Notes under the pieces: model-generated | Seen by the model: the letters and a program-made list of their open reading frames with translations, nothing else | Told to the model about the DNA's origin: nothing | The model's database searches: none | NCBI GenBank assembly: GCA_020249775.1 | Contig: JADCFA010000021.1 | Location: 248,001-312,000 of the forward strand | Source of the DNA: Roseomonas sp. | GTDB lineage: Bacteria; Pseudomonadota; Alphaproteobacteria; Acetobacterales; Acetobacteraceae | Direction: 5' to 3' | Length of the DNA stretch: 64,000 bases | Shown: positions 44,477 to 53,350 of the stretch, piece by piece | Layout: every line of letters begins with the position of its first letter | Position numbering within the stretch: position 1 is the stretch's first letter | Position numbers and translations under genes: made by a program

Positions 44477-45367
44477 ATGTTCGTCACCGTCAACGGTGCC
44501 AGGCTCTATTTCGATGTTGAAGGCGCCGGGCTGGTGCCAGACGGGACGCGCATGCGTGCAAAGCCGACGGTCGTGCTGCTGCATGGCGGGCCGGGCTTCG
44601 ACCATTCCATCTATAAGCCGGCCTTTTCCGCACTCTCGGACGCGGCGCAGTTGATCTATGTCGATCTGCGCGGCAGCGGCCGCAGCGGTGGCGACCATTC
44701 GCAGGAATGGAACCTCGCGCAATGGGGCGACGACGTGAAGGGGCTCTGCGACGTGCTCGGCATCAAGCGCCCCATCGTGCTCGGCACCTCCTTCGGCGGC
44801 TTCGTGGCGCAGGCCTACGCCACCCGCCATCCGGCACACCCCGCGGCGCTAGTGCTTGCAAGCACCGCGGCAAGGATCGATTTCGACGTCGTGTTCGAGG
44901 CCTTTGAGCGGCTCGGCGGGACTGAGGCGCGGCAGGTGGCAGAAGCCTACTGGCGGAATCCTGGCGACTCCACGCGGGTCAGGTACTTTGCCGTCTGTCT
45001 GCCGCTCTATCGGGCGAAGCCGCCGCAGGACGACGCGATGCGCCAACGCGCCATTGTGCGCAATGCCGTCGCGATACACTTCAACGGGCCACGCAACGAG
45101 CATGGCCGGATGGATTTCCGCCCACTGCTTCGCACCATCCGCTGCCCGGTGCTGGTCATGGCGGGCGACCGCGACCCTATCACGCCGATGGCGTTCAGTG
45201 AGGAGATCACCGCGCATCTGCCACCGCACCTCGTTCGCCTCGAACGTTTCACGGGATGCGGGCACGGCGTGCAGGCGGACGACCCGGTGCGCGCCTTCGC
45301 TGTGCTGCGGGACTTCATCCGCGAGGTTCATGCGAGCGAGGCCGCAGCCGGCGGCGTGGTCGCCTAG
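44477..45367 (+). CDS. Alpha/beta hydrolase (proline-iminopeptidase-like) inserted between moxR and VWA genes
   Basis: The 296-residue hydrolase has the oxyanion motif HGGPG at 36-40, nucleophile S105 in GTSFGG, an Asp in MAGDRDPITP, and a C-terminal His in GCGHGVQ. These are the features of the S33/proline iminopeptidase and related esterase group. GGAAGGA precedes the ATG, 11 bp after the moxR stop. Codon use differs from both neighbours: Asp is mostly GAC and Leu/Val mostly CTC/GTC here, versus frequent GAT, CTG and GTG around it. This points to a recent insertion into an existing operon. Confidence 0.9.
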   Translation: MFVTVNGARLYFDVEGAGLVPDGTRMRAKPTVVLLHGGPGFDHSIYKPAFSALSDAAQLIYVDLRGSGRSGGDHSQEWNLAQWGDDVKGLCDVLGIKRPIVLGTSFGGFVAQAYATRHPAHPAALVLASTAARIDFDVVFEAFERLGGTEARQVAEAYWRNPGDSTRVRYFAVCLPLYRAKPPQDDAMRQRAIVRNAVAIHFNGPRNEHGRMDFRPLLRTIRCPVLVMAGDRDPITPMAFSEEITAHLPPHLVRLERFTGCGHGVQADDPVRAFAVLRDFIREVHASEAAAGGVVA

Positions 45368-45380
45368 GGAGACCGGCACG

Positions 45381-46565
45381 ATGTTCGCGCCCTTCATCAT
45401 TGCGCTGCGCGCTGCCGGGGTTCCGGCTTCCATTACGGAATATTTGGCCCTGCTGCGCGCGCTGAAGGCCGGCGTGGCGGGCTTTGATGTGGAGGATTTC
45501 TACCATCTATCGCGCGCCGCGCTGGTGAAGGATGAACGCCATCTGGATCGCTTCGACCGCGTTTTCGGCGAAATCTTCAAGGGCTTGGAATCGCCGCCTG
45601 GCACAGCGGAAACTACGGTGGAAATCCCCGCGGAATGGCTGCGCAAAATGGCGGAGAAATTCCTGACCGAGGAAGAACGCGCCCAGATCGAAGCGCTTGG
45701 CGGTTTTGACAAGCTGATGGAAACGCTGCGCCAGCGCCTGGCGGAACAAAAGGGCCGGCATCAGGGTGGTTCAAAATGGATCGGCACCGCCGGCACCTCG
45801 CCCTTTGGTGCCTATGGCTATAATCCGGAAGGCGTCCGGATCGGGCAGGAAGAAAGCCGCAATCGCCGCGCCGCCAAGGTGTGGGATAAGCGCGTCTATA
45901 AGGATTTGGATGAGGATGAGGCGCTTTCATCGCGCAACATGAAAGTCGCTTTGCGCCGGTTGCGCCGCTTTGCGCGTACGGGGGCCGCGACGGAATTGGA
46001 TATGCCGGGGACCATTGGCGCGACCGCGCGCAATGGCGGGTCGCTTGATCTGCATATGGTGCCGGAACGGCGCAATGCGGTGAAGGTGCTGCTGCTGATG
46101 GATATTGGCGGTTCGATGGATGATCATATCCGCATCTGTCAGGAATTGTTTTCGGCAGCGCGTGGCGAATTCAAGCATCTGGAATTCTACTACTTCCACA
46201 ACTGCCCCTATGAGAGGCTCTGGCGCGAAAATCGCCGGCGCAAGGAAACCGAAAAATCCACGCAGGAGGTCCTGCGCACCTATGGCCCGGATTGGCGCCT
46301 GGTGCTGGTGGGGGATGCCACCATGGGGCCTTATGAAATCTCCCAGCCCGGCGGTTCGGTTGAACATTGGAATGAGGAATCAGGCGTGGTCTGGATGGGC
46401 CGCCTGACGCGGCATTTCCGTCGCGCCGCCTGGCTCAATCCCGTGGATCAGCAGCATTGGCGCCATACCCATTCGATTGGCATGATGCAGGGGCTGATGG
46501 AAAACCGTATGCATCCGCTGACACTGGCGGGGCTTGAATCCATGGCGCGGGAATTGGCGAAATGA
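45381..46565 (+). CDS. VWA domain protein, CoxE-like partner of MoxR
   Basis: The product is 394 residues from ATG 45381 (AGGGAG upstream); the track extends it 175 residues upstream in a frame that is antisense-like to the hydrolase. The N-terminal half is helical and charged, and the C-terminal half is a von Willebrand A domain with the MIDAS motif DIGGSMDDH. The family (DUF444/CoxE-like) works with MoxR ATPases in cofactor loading or complex assembly; the client here is unknown, and no obvious metalloenzyme operon is adjacent. The last gene before a serine-glyoxylate-type aminotransferase run. Confidence 0.9.
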   Translation: MFAPFIIALRAAGVPASITEYLALLRALKAGVAGFDVEDFYHLSRAALVKDERHLDRFDRVFGEIFKGLESPPGTAETTVEIPAEWLRKMAEKFLTEEERAQIEALGGFDKLMETLRQRLAEQKGRHQGGSKWIGTAGTSPFGAYGYNPEGVRIGQEESRNRRAAKVWDKRVYKDLDEDEALSSRNMKVALRRLRRFARTGAATELDMPGTIGATARNGGSLDLHMVPERRNAVKVLLLMDIGGSMDDHIRICQELFSAARGEFKHLEFYYFHNCPYERLWRENRRRKETEKSTQEVLRTYGPDWRLVLVGDATMGPYEISQPGGSVEHWNEESGVVWMGRLTRHFRRAAWLNPVDQQHWRHTHSIGMMQGLMENRMHPLTLAGLESMARELAK

Positions 46566-46610
46566 TCCGCGCGCCAAAATCAAATCATCGTAAGAAGGAA
46601 ACGCTGTTTC

Positions 46611-47804
46611 ATGGCCTCTAAGCCTCGTCTGCCGCGCGGGCGGCAATTCTTTGCCAATCCCGGCCCGACCAATATTCCTGATTCCGTGCTGCATGCAGTG
46701 GCGCATGTGACTGTTGATTTCAACGATCCCGCCTTCATGCCGGTCTATGATGCCTGCGTTGCGGGGCTGAAGCGCATTCTGAAAACGGAACAGGATGTTT
46801 TCATGTATACCGGGTCAGGCCACGCCGCCTGGGAGGCTAGCCTCGTCAATCTGTTTTCCCCCGGTGACAAGGTTGCCATCATCGAAACCGGCTATTTTTC
46901 ACTGAGCTGGGCGCAGATGGTGAAGGATCTATCCTTGGAAGCGGAAACCATCGCCGCCGATTGGCGCCGTGGTCTGGATTTCGCCGCGCTGCGCGCGACG
47001 CTCGCCGCGGACAAGGCGCATAGCATCAAGGCGATCTGCGCCGTACATAATGAAACCGCGACCGGCATGGTGCTGCCGCTCAAGCAAGTGCGCGCGTTAT
47101 TGGATGAGGTTGGGCATCCCGCCTTGTTGTTGAGCGATACCATCTCCTCACTCGGGTCGCTTGATTTTCGGATGGATGAATGGGGCGTGGATGTCGCGGT
47201 GGGTGGCAGCCAGAAGGGCCTGATGCTGCCAACGGGCATGTCTTTCACCGGCGTTTCAGCCAAGGCGCTGGAAGCGCATAAGACATCGCGCTTGCCGAAA
47301 TCATACCTGTCCTGGACGAATATGCTGACGCGCAAGCACAAATCCTTTGTGGGCACGGTGCCGACCTCGCTCTTCTACGGTTTGCAGGAAAGCCTGCGCC
47401 TGCTGGAAGAAGAAGGACTCGATCAGGTTTTCGCGCGCCATTCGCGGCTTGCGGAAGCGGTGCGGCGCTGCGTGCGGCATTGGTCGGGCAATGCCGGGCC
47501 GCAGCTTTTCTGCACCAATCCGGATCGTTATTCCGATAGCGTGACGGCGGTGATGATGCCCGAAGGCCATGATGCGGAAGCGGTGCGGCGTACGGCACTG
47601 CAAAGCTTCAATGTGTCACTTGGTGGCGGGCTTGGGCCTTTGGGCGGCAAGGTATTCCGCATCGGCCATTTGGGTGATTTGAATGAACCGATGATCCTCG
47701 GCACGCTTTCCGTGGTGGAAATGGCGCTGAAATTGAATGGCGTGCCGCATGCGCCAGGCGGTGTGGCGGCGGCGATGGAATATCTGGCGGAAGCCGCGCG
47801 TTGA
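46611..47804 (+). CDS. Serine/alanine-glyoxylate aminotransferase family protein
   Basis: The 397-residue class V aminotransferase has the PLP lysine K202 in VAVGGSQKGLMLPTG. Other family motifs are FANPGPTNIPDSVL and FMYTGSGHAAWEASL, and the PLP-contacting Asp lies in LLSDTISSLGS. The family exchanges amino groups between serine or alanine and glyoxylate, giving glycine and hydroxypyruvate or pyruvate. AAGGAA precedes the ATG. It heads a plus-strand run with an acyl-CoA synthetase, a 2-hydroxyacid dehydrogenase and an SDR. Reduction of hydroxypyruvate by that dehydrogenase would fit a serine-cycle-like step. Confidence 0.9.
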   Translation: MASKPRLPRGRQFFANPGPTNIPDSVLHAVAHVTVDFNDPAFMPVYDACVAGLKRILKTEQDVFMYTGSGHAAWEASLVNLFSPGDKVAIIETGYFSLSWAQMVKDLSLEAETIAADWRRGLDFAALRATLAADKAHSIKAICAVHNETATGMVLPLKQVRALLDEVGHPALLLSDTISSLGSLDFRMDEWGVDVAVGGSQKGLMLPTGMSFTGVSAKALEAHKTSRLPKSYLSWTNMLTRKHKSFVGTVPTSLFYGLQESLRLLEEEGLDQVFARHSRLAEAVRRCVRHWSGNAGPQLFCTNPDRYSDSVTAVMMPEGHDAEAVRRTALQSFNVSLGGGLGPLGGKVFRIGHLGDLNEPMILGTLSVVEMALKLNGVPHAPGGVAAAMEYLAEAAR

Positions 47805-47813
47805 CGTGAAGTA

Positions 47814-47839
47814 AGGGGCGCGCCATCGCGCGCGCCCTT
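47814..47839 (+). terminator. GC-rich hairpin after the aminotransferase gene
   Basis: GGGCGCGC (47816-47823) pairs with GCGCGCCC (47830-47837) around a 6-nt loop, and flanking A/G and T bases extend the stem. It lies 10 bp after the stop and 50 bp before the next ATG, so it could reduce read-through into the acyl-CoA synthetase gene. Confidence 0.5.
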
Positions 47840-47889
47840 CATAGACCAGACCGGCGCTTGAAGCCGGCAGAGCAGGAGGAAGCAAGGCA

Positions 47890-50025
47890 ATGTCCACCAC
47901 CCATCGCGGCGTCTATCGCCATGCCGATATGCAGCGGCTGTTCAACCCTGCCTCAATCGCCGTGATCGGCGCTTCCCCGCGCGCAGGTTCCTTCGCGGAT
48001 CGCACCATCAGCGCGCTGTCTGGCTATACGGGCCAGCTGCATTTGGTGAATAGCCGCTATGAAAAGATTGGTGAGCGGCCTTGCTACCCTTCTGTCGCCG
48101 CACTGCCAGAAGTGCCCGATTGCTGCATTGTGGTCGCCGCCAAGGATGCGGTGGAAGAAATCGCGACCGATTGCGCCAAGGCCGGTGTGGGCGGCGTGAT
48201 GATTTATGCCTCTGGCTTTTCGGAAACCGGACGCGCGGAGGATATTGCGGCTCAGCAGCGCCTGGCCGCCATTGGGCGTGATGCGGGCATGCGCATTGTC
48301 GGGCCGAATTGCATCGGCATGTTGAATTTCGGCAGCAAGGCCGGTGTGACCTTCATGATTCCGCCGCCCATGGAGGCACCCTTGCCACATGCGCTGGGCC
48401 TGGTCAGCCAATCCGGCGCGCTTGGCTTTTCCTTGGCGCAGGCGGTAATGCGTGGCGTTTCCGTCAGCCACCTTCTCACCACCGGCAATTCTTCCGATAT
48501 TGATGTCGCGGATTGCGTTTCCTTCCTGGCGGATGATCCTTCCTGTCGCGCGATTGCCTGTGTTTTTGAAGGCATGCCAGACCCGATGCGCTTCATTGAA
48601 GCGGCACAAATCGCCGATGCTGCTGACAAGCCCTTGATTGTCTTCAAGCTTGGCACGGGCGAGCAAGGCGCAGCGGCGGCGATGTCGCATACCGGGTCAC
48701 TCGCGGGCTCCCAGGCGGCTTATCGCGCGGCGTTTGAGCGTGCTGGGGCGATCCTGGTGGATAATTTCGAAGCCATGGTGGAAACCGCATCCTTCATGGC
48801 GAAAGCACCTAAGCCCAAGGCGCGTGGTGTTGCGGTGGTGGCCGTCTCGGGCGGGGCGGCGATCATGTCCGCCGATCGCGCGGAAGAACGCGGTATTCCG
48901 CTGCCGCAGCCAACGCCGCCGGTGCAGGCCATTCTGGAATCGCGCATTCCGGATTTCGGTTCCGCGCGCAATCCTTGCGATGTGACCGCGCAAGTCGCCA
49001 ATGATCCGGAAAGCCTGACGGCGTGTGCCTCTGCCATGCTGGGTGAGGATCATTACGGCACGCTGCTTTACGCACAGATCTATTCGACCGAGCTTTCCGC
49101 CAAGCGCCCCGGCGAATTGGCTGCCATTGCAGAAAAGCATGACAAGCCGATTTGCGTGGTGTGGACCACGGAATGGCTGGAAGGTTTTGGCTCAAAGGAA
49201 GCGGAGCAGAATCCGCGTATCGGGCTGTTCCGATCCATGGATCGGTGCTTCGCTACACTCGATCATTGGCATAAGCGCGAAGAACGACGCGGCGCTGGCC
49301 CGCGGCAATATCAGCGCCTGGCGCGCCCCGAAGCGGCGCAGGAAGCGGCGGCGCTGATCAAGGCTGCGCAGGATCGCACGCTGACCGAACGCGAAGCGAA
49401 GCAGGTGCTGGCCGCTTATGGCGTGCCGGTGGTGCCGGAACGGCTGACCAGCACGGAAGATGAGGCGCTCGCCGCCGCCAAGGCGCTTGGTTGGCCGGTC
49501 GCGATCAAGGTGGAAAGCCCGGATTTGCCGCATAAGACCGAAGCGGGTGTGATCAGGCTGAAATTGAAGGATGAGGCTGAATTGCGCGATGCCTTCCGCG
49601 CTGTCATGGCCAATGCAAAGCACCATGCGCCGAATGCGCGCATCAATGGTGTGTTGGTGCAGCCCATGGCGAAGCCGGGCGTGGAAATCATGGTGGGTGC
49701 CCGCATTGACCCGCTGATGGGGCCGCTGGTGGTGGTTGGCCTGGGTGGTGTGCTGGTGGAATTGATGCGCGATTCTGCGCTGGCGCTGGCACCTGTCACC
49801 AAGACGGAAGCGCGTGATTTGCTGGGCCGCCTGAAAGGCCGCGCGGCGCTGGAAGGCTTCCGTGGTGCACCGGCGGCCGATATGGATCGGCTTTCGGATA
49901 TCATTGTCCGGCTGTCGGAATTCGCCGCCGATCAGCGTGATCTGATCGCCGAGCTTGATGTGAACCCCATTATCATCGCCGGCAGTGACGCTGTTGCGGT
50001 GGATGCGCTGATTGTGAAAGCCTGA
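47890..50025 (+). CDS. Acetate-CoA ligase family protein (NDP-forming acyl-CoA synthetase)
   Basis: The 711-residue protein fuses the alpha-type part to an ATP-grasp beta part. A CoA-binding Rossmann domain lies at about 12-105 (SIAVIGASPRAGSFADRTI), then succinyl-CoA-ligase-like domains including AAMSHTGSLAGS, where the His is the expected phospho-carrier. A C-terminal ATP-grasp domain covers about 490-705 (LGWPVAIKVESPDLPHKTEAGV). The family makes acyl-CoA from acid, CoA and ATP, or the reverse. AGGAGG precedes the ATG. It is 9 bp upstream of the 2-hydroxyacid dehydrogenase gene. Confidence 0.92.
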   Translation: MSTTHRGVYRHADMQRLFNPASIAVIGASPRAGSFADRTISALSGYTGQLHLVNSRYEKIGERPCYPSVAALPEVPDCCIVVAAKDAVEEIATDCAKAGVGGVMIYASGFSETGRAEDIAAQQRLAAIGRDAGMRIVGPNCIGMLNFGSKAGVTFMIPPPMEAPLPHALGLVSQSGALGFSLAQAVMRGVSVSHLLTTGNSSDIDVADCVSFLADDPSCRAIACVFEGMPDPMRFIEAAQIADAADKPLIVFKLGTGEQGAAAAMSHTGSLAGSQAAYRAAFERAGAILVDNFEAMVETASFMAKAPKPKARGVAVVAVSGGAAIMSADRAEERGIPLPQPTPPVQAILESRIPDFGSARNPCDVTAQVANDPESLTACASAMLGEDHYGTLLYAQIYSTELSAKRPGELAAIAEKHDKPICVVWTTEWLEGFGSKEAEQNPRIGLFRSMDRCFATLDHWHKREERRGAGPRQYQRLARPEAAQEAAALIKAAQDRTLTEREAKQVLAAYGVPVVPERLTSTEDEALAAAKALGWPVAIKVESPDLPHKTEAGVIRLKLKDEAELRDAFRAVMANAKHHAPNARINGVLVQPMAKPGVEIMVGARIDPLMGPLVVVGLGGVLVELMRDSALALAPVTKTEARDLLGRLKGRAALEGFRGAPAADMDRLSDIIVRLSEFAADQRDLIAELDVNPIIIAGSDAVAVDALIVKA

Positions 50026-50034
50026 GGCAGCGCC

Positions 50035-50991
50035 ATGACCAAACCGCTTTTCCTGCTTTGGACCGATGGCGCGGATGCCTATCGCAAGGCGATTACCCAT
50101 GCCGGGCTTGACCAGCGCATCCGGCTTGAAGAATTGGCGCGCAACGCAACCCCAAGCGCCGAGCAATTGCAGGAAGCGGAGGCGATGCTGACCTGGGGTC
50201 CACCGGCCGGAACACTCGCGCAAATGCCGAAGCTCCGTTGGGCGCAAGCGCTGACCGCCGGTGTGGAACATTGGCTTGCGCGCGCTGATCTGCCGCCTGG
50301 CCAGACGCTGACTTGCGCGCGGGGGACGCATCGCGTGCAAATGCCGGAAAATATCCTGGGCGCGCTGTTTCACATCACGAAACCCTATGCCGCGATTGTC
50401 GGTGACAATGCCGCTGCCACCTGGACACGCCGGGTTTCCACCACGCTTGCTGGGCAGACGCTTGGCATTCTTGGCCTTGGTGCGATTGGGCAGGAATTGG
50501 CGCGCAAAGCCTCAGCCCTTGAAATGCGCGTCATCGGCACGCGCCGCGCTGGCGGTACGTTGCCGCATGTGGAACGGGTTTACACCCCGGCGGAAACCGA
50601 TGAGGTGCTGGCGCAATCCGATTTCGTGGTGCTGCTACTGCCCGCCACGCCCGAGACGGAGAACATCATCAATGCCGCGCGGCTTGCGCGCATGAAGAAA
50701 ACCGCCTGGCTGCTCAATTTCGGCCGTGGCGCCTTGATTGATGATGCGGCTTTGGTGGCCGCCGCCAAATCCGGCACCATTGCCGGTGCGATCCTGGATG
50801 TATTCCGCCAGGAACCTTTGCCCAAGGAAGACCCTTTCTGGAGCACGGAAAACATCCTGGTGCTGCCACATATTGGCGGGCTGCATCCTGAACGCGATTC
50901 GATGGTGGCGGCGCTGCTGGTGGAAAACCTGCGCCGCTTTTTGGATGGCGCGCCGCTCAAGGAAGTGGTGGACCGCAAGGCGGGTTACTGA
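50035..50991 (+). CDS. D-2-hydroxyacid dehydrogenase
   Basis: The 318-residue NAD(P)-dependent dehydrogenase has the dinucleotide motif LGILGLGAIGQELARKA at about 143-159. Catalytic residues are Arg in LNFGRGALIDD, Glu in RQEPLPKEDP and His in VLPHIGGLHPE. The GhrA/GhrB-type subfamily reduces glyoxylate and hydroxypyruvate. Next to a serine-glyoxylate-type aminotransferase this is a sensible role, but it is inferred from context. It starts 9 bp after the acyl-CoA synthetase stop and ends 3 bp before the SDR gene. Confidence 0.9.
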   Translation: MTKPLFLLWTDGADAYRKAITHAGLDQRIRLEELARNATPSAEQLQEAEAMLTWGPPAGTLAQMPKLRWAQALTAGVEHWLARADLPPGQTLTCARGTHRVQMPENILGALFHITKPYAAIVGDNAAATWTRRVSTTLAGQTLGILGLGAIGQELARKASALEMRVIGTRRAGGTLPHVERVYTPAETDEVLAQSDFVVLLLPATPETENIINAARLARMKKTAWLLNFGRGALIDDAALVAAAKSGTIAGAILDVFRQEPLPKEDPFWSTENILVLPHIGGLHPERDSMVAALLVENLRRFLDGAPLKEVVDRKAGY

Positions 50992-50994
50992 ACC

Positions 50995-51765
50995 ATGGCC
51001 TATGTGCCCTTCGATCTCAGCGGCAAGGTTGCACTGATCACGGGCGGCAATTCCGGCATTGGGCTTGGCATGGCCCGCGCCCTTGCCGAAGCGGGCGCTG
51101 ATATCGCGATTTGGGGCAGCAATGCCACGAAAAACGCAGCCGCTTTGGAAAGCCTGAAGCCGCTTGGCGTGCGCCTGCATGCACTTACCTGCGATATCAG
51201 CGATGAAGCGGCGGTGGAGGCCGCCTTCGCGCAAACCGTCGCACAGCTTGGCCGTGTGGATGCCTGTTTCGCCAATGCCGGCACCTATGGCCATGCCGCG
51301 CGCTTCACCGCGCTGGAAACCGCCGAATGGCAGCGCGTGATGCGCATCAATCTGGATGGCGCTTTTTTCACGCTGCGCGCTGCGGCACGGCATATGGTGG
51401 AACGCGGGGGCGGTGGTTCCCTGGTTGCCACCGCATCGCTGGCTGCCATTGAAGGCGCGGCACGCAATGCGCATTACGGCGCCACCAAGGGCGCGCTGGT
51501 GGCCATGATACGCGCCCTGGCCGTTGAGATGGCCCGGCATGGCATTCGCGCCAATGCCATCCTACCCGGCTGGATCGAAACCGCCATGACCGCCGGCAAT
51601 GTCGCGGATGAGCGTTTCAGCAGCGCCGTGCTACCCCGCATCCCGGCCAGGCGCTGGGGCCAGCCCGCGGATTTCGGCGGCATTGCGATTTATCTGGCAA
51701 GCGATGCTTCTGCCTATCATTCCGGCGATTGCCTGGTGATTGATGGCGGCTATTCGCTGTTCTGA
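50995..51765 (+). CDS. Short-chain dehydrogenase/reductase (SDR)
   Basis: The 256-residue classical SDR has cofactor motif TGGNSGIGLG at about 17-26, an NAG motif in CFANAGTYG, Ser in TASLAAIEG, and YxxxK as YGATK. The C-terminal strand ends with the usual DGGYSLF. The exact alcohol or ketone substrate is unknown. It is the last gene of the run that begins with the aminotransferase, followed 49 bp later by tRNA-Leu. Confidence 0.9.
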   Translation: MAYVPFDLSGKVALITGGNSGIGLGMARALAEAGADIAIWGSNATKNAAALESLKPLGVRLHALTCDISDEAAVEAAFAQTVAQLGRVDACFANAGTYGHAARFTALETAEWQRVMRINLDGAFFTLRAAARHMVERGGGGSLVATASLAAIEGAARNAHYGATKGALVAMIRALAVEMARHGIRANAILPGWIETAMTAGNVADERFSSAVLPRIPARRWGQPADFGGIAIYLASDASAYHSGDCLVIDGGYSLF

Positions 51766-51814
51766 CCCCCCTCTGGACCCCGGACCCCGGCTTGGGTTAG
51801 GAAGGCGCTGCGTT

Positions 51815-51897
51815 GCCCCTGTGGCGGAACGGTAGACGCAGACGACTCAAAATCGTCCGCCCGTAAGGGCATGGGAGTTCGAGTCTCCCTGGGGGCA
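51815..51897 (+). tRNA. tRNA-Leu (anticodon CAA)
   Basis: The 83-nt cloverleaf has acceptor GCCCCTG paired with the 3' TGGGGGC (with G-U pairs) and discriminator A. The anticodon loop is CTCAAAA with anticodon CAA at 51848-51850. There is a long class II variable arm, and a T arm with GGGAG-TTCGAGT-CTCCC. The CCA end is not encoded (ATT follows). Confidence 0.95.
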
Positions 51898-51932
51898 TTC
51901 CAAACCAGCGACATTTTCGTGATTGAGGATGT

Positions 51933-52009
51933 TGGGGCGACCAACGGGACTCGAACCCGTGACATCCAAGACCACAACCTGGCGCTCTACCAACTGAGCT
52001 ATGGCCGCC
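51933..52009 (-). tRNA. tRNA-His (anticodon GTG)
   Basis: The minus strand gives a 77-nt cloverleaf beginning with the extra G(-1) and acceptor GCGGCCA, which pairs with TGGTCGC. C73 and an encoded CCA follow. The anticodon loop is TTGTGGT with GTG at 51975-51973. The G(-1):C73 pair is the tRNA-His identity mark. It is convergent with tRNA-Leu, 35 bp apart. Confidence 0.95.
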
Positions 52010-52102
52010 ACCAACGGGGCTGAGATAGGCCCGGGCGCCGGGCCGCGTCAACCGCGAAGCCTTGGGTTGCGCTTGAATGGCGTAAAATGACATGGTTGGC
52101 GC

Positions 52103-53329
52103 ATGACCCAAGCTGCACCTGCCCGCCCCCTGGCCCTGCCGATTGCACTGGTGATCGCTTGCGCCATTGGCGGCGCCATGCTCGCGATGGGGTTGCGCCA
52201 ATCCTTCGGCCTGTTCCTGGCGCCCATGACCGCCGAACATGGCTGGGCGGCGCGGGATTTCGCCTTCGCCATCGGCCTGCAGGTGCTGATCAATGGCATC
52301 AGCCAACCCTTCATGGGCCAGCTTGCAGATCGCTTCGGCGGTCGGCGCGTGGTGATGGGCGGCGCGTTGCTGTATTGCACCGCCATCCTGGGCATGGCGC
52401 TGTCTGAATCCGTTCTGCCCTTCACCTTCTTCGCGGGTCTGATCCTGGGCATGGCGGTCTCGGCGGCTGGGATGCCGACCATCATCGCCAGCCTGACGCG
52501 CATGCTGCCGCCGGAAATGCGCGGGCGCGCGACAGGGCTTGGCACGGCGGGGTCTTCGGCCGGGCAGTTTCTGGTGGTACCTTTGGCGGGCTTCGCCATT
52601 CAGGGCTTTGGCTGGCAGGGCGCGTTATTCGCCATGGCGATTGCGGCCCTGTTCATGATCCCGCTTGCGCTGCCGCTGGCCGATAAGCAGCCAGCAGCCG
52701 CACCAGGTGTGGCCGCAGATAATGAAACCGCGCGGTCCGCCATGGGCCGCGCTTTGCGTGACCCGAGCTTCTGGTATCTGTCTTCCGGCAATTTTGTCTG
52801 CGGGCTGCATGTGTCCTTCCTGACCGTGCATTTGCCGGGCTTTGTGCATAGTTGCGGCCTGCCGCTTTATGTTGGTGCTGGCGCCATTTCCATGATCGGG
52901 CTGTTCAACATCATTGGATCATTGGCTGCCGGGGAATTGTCTCAGCGTTGGAAGCGGCGCGAATTGCTGGTTGGCATTTTCGCCGCGCGCGCCGTGCTGA
53001 TGACGGTGTTTTTGCTGTCAGAGAAAACCACCGCAACCGTAATGATTTTCTCTGCCATGATGGGTTTGCTGTGGCTTTCCACCGTACCGCCGAGCCTTGC
53101 GCTTTGCGCGCGCAATTGGGGCTTGCGGTGGCTGGCCACGATTTTCGGCATGGTCTTTGTCAGCCATCAGATTGGCGGCTTCACCGGCGCCTTCCTGGGC
53201 GGGATTATTTTTGACCGCACCGGGTCTTATGATCTGATGTGGGTCATCGGCATCCTGGCCGCGGTCTTTGCCGCCGTGATCCATATGCCGATGCGTGACG
53301 GCCCGCGCACCCAGCCCGCGACCGCCTGA
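52103..53329 (+). CDS. Major facilitator superfamily (MFS) transporter
   Basis: The 408-residue protein has about 12 predicted spans in two halves. It has MFS motif A (GQLADRFGGRRVVMGG) after the second span and a central charged loop (DKQPAAAPGVAADNETARS). The opening GLRQSFGLFLAPM recalls the oxalate/formate and monocarboxylate-porter-like MFS group, so the substrate may be a small carboxylate, but this is uncertain. It is followed 21 bp later by an Asp/Glu racemase-family gene, so the two are probably co-transcribed. Confidence 0.88.
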   Translation: MTQAAPARPLALPIALVIACAIGGAMLAMGLRQSFGLFLAPMTAEHGWAARDFAFAIGLQVLINGISQPFMGQLADRFGGRRVVMGGALLYCTAILGMALSESVLPFTFFAGLILGMAVSAAGMPTIIASLTRMLPPEMRGRATGLGTAGSSAGQFLVVPLAGFAIQGFGWQGALFAMAIAALFMIPLALPLADKQPAAAPGVAADNETARSAMGRALRDPSFWYLSSGNFVCGLHVSFLTVHLPGFVHSCGLPLYVGAGAISMIGLFNIIGSLAAGELSQRWKRRELLVGIFAARAVLMTVFLLSEKTTATVMIFSAMMGLLWLSTVPPSLALCARNWGLRWLATIFGMVFVSHQIGGFTGAFLGGIIFDRTGSYDLMWVIGILAAVFAAVIHMPMRDGPRTQPATA

Positions 53330-53350
53330 GTATATTCGAGAGGGTTTTCC

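Noticed and set aside
44856-45380. N-terminal extension of the VWA protein in the track
   Set aside because: It is out of frame with, and overlaps, the well-supported hydrolase gene; the ATG at 45381 has AGGGAG in front.
49192-50373. Minus-strand ORF of 393 residues
   Set aside because: Antisense to the acyl-CoA synthetase and hydroxyacid dehydrogenase genes; no domain pattern.
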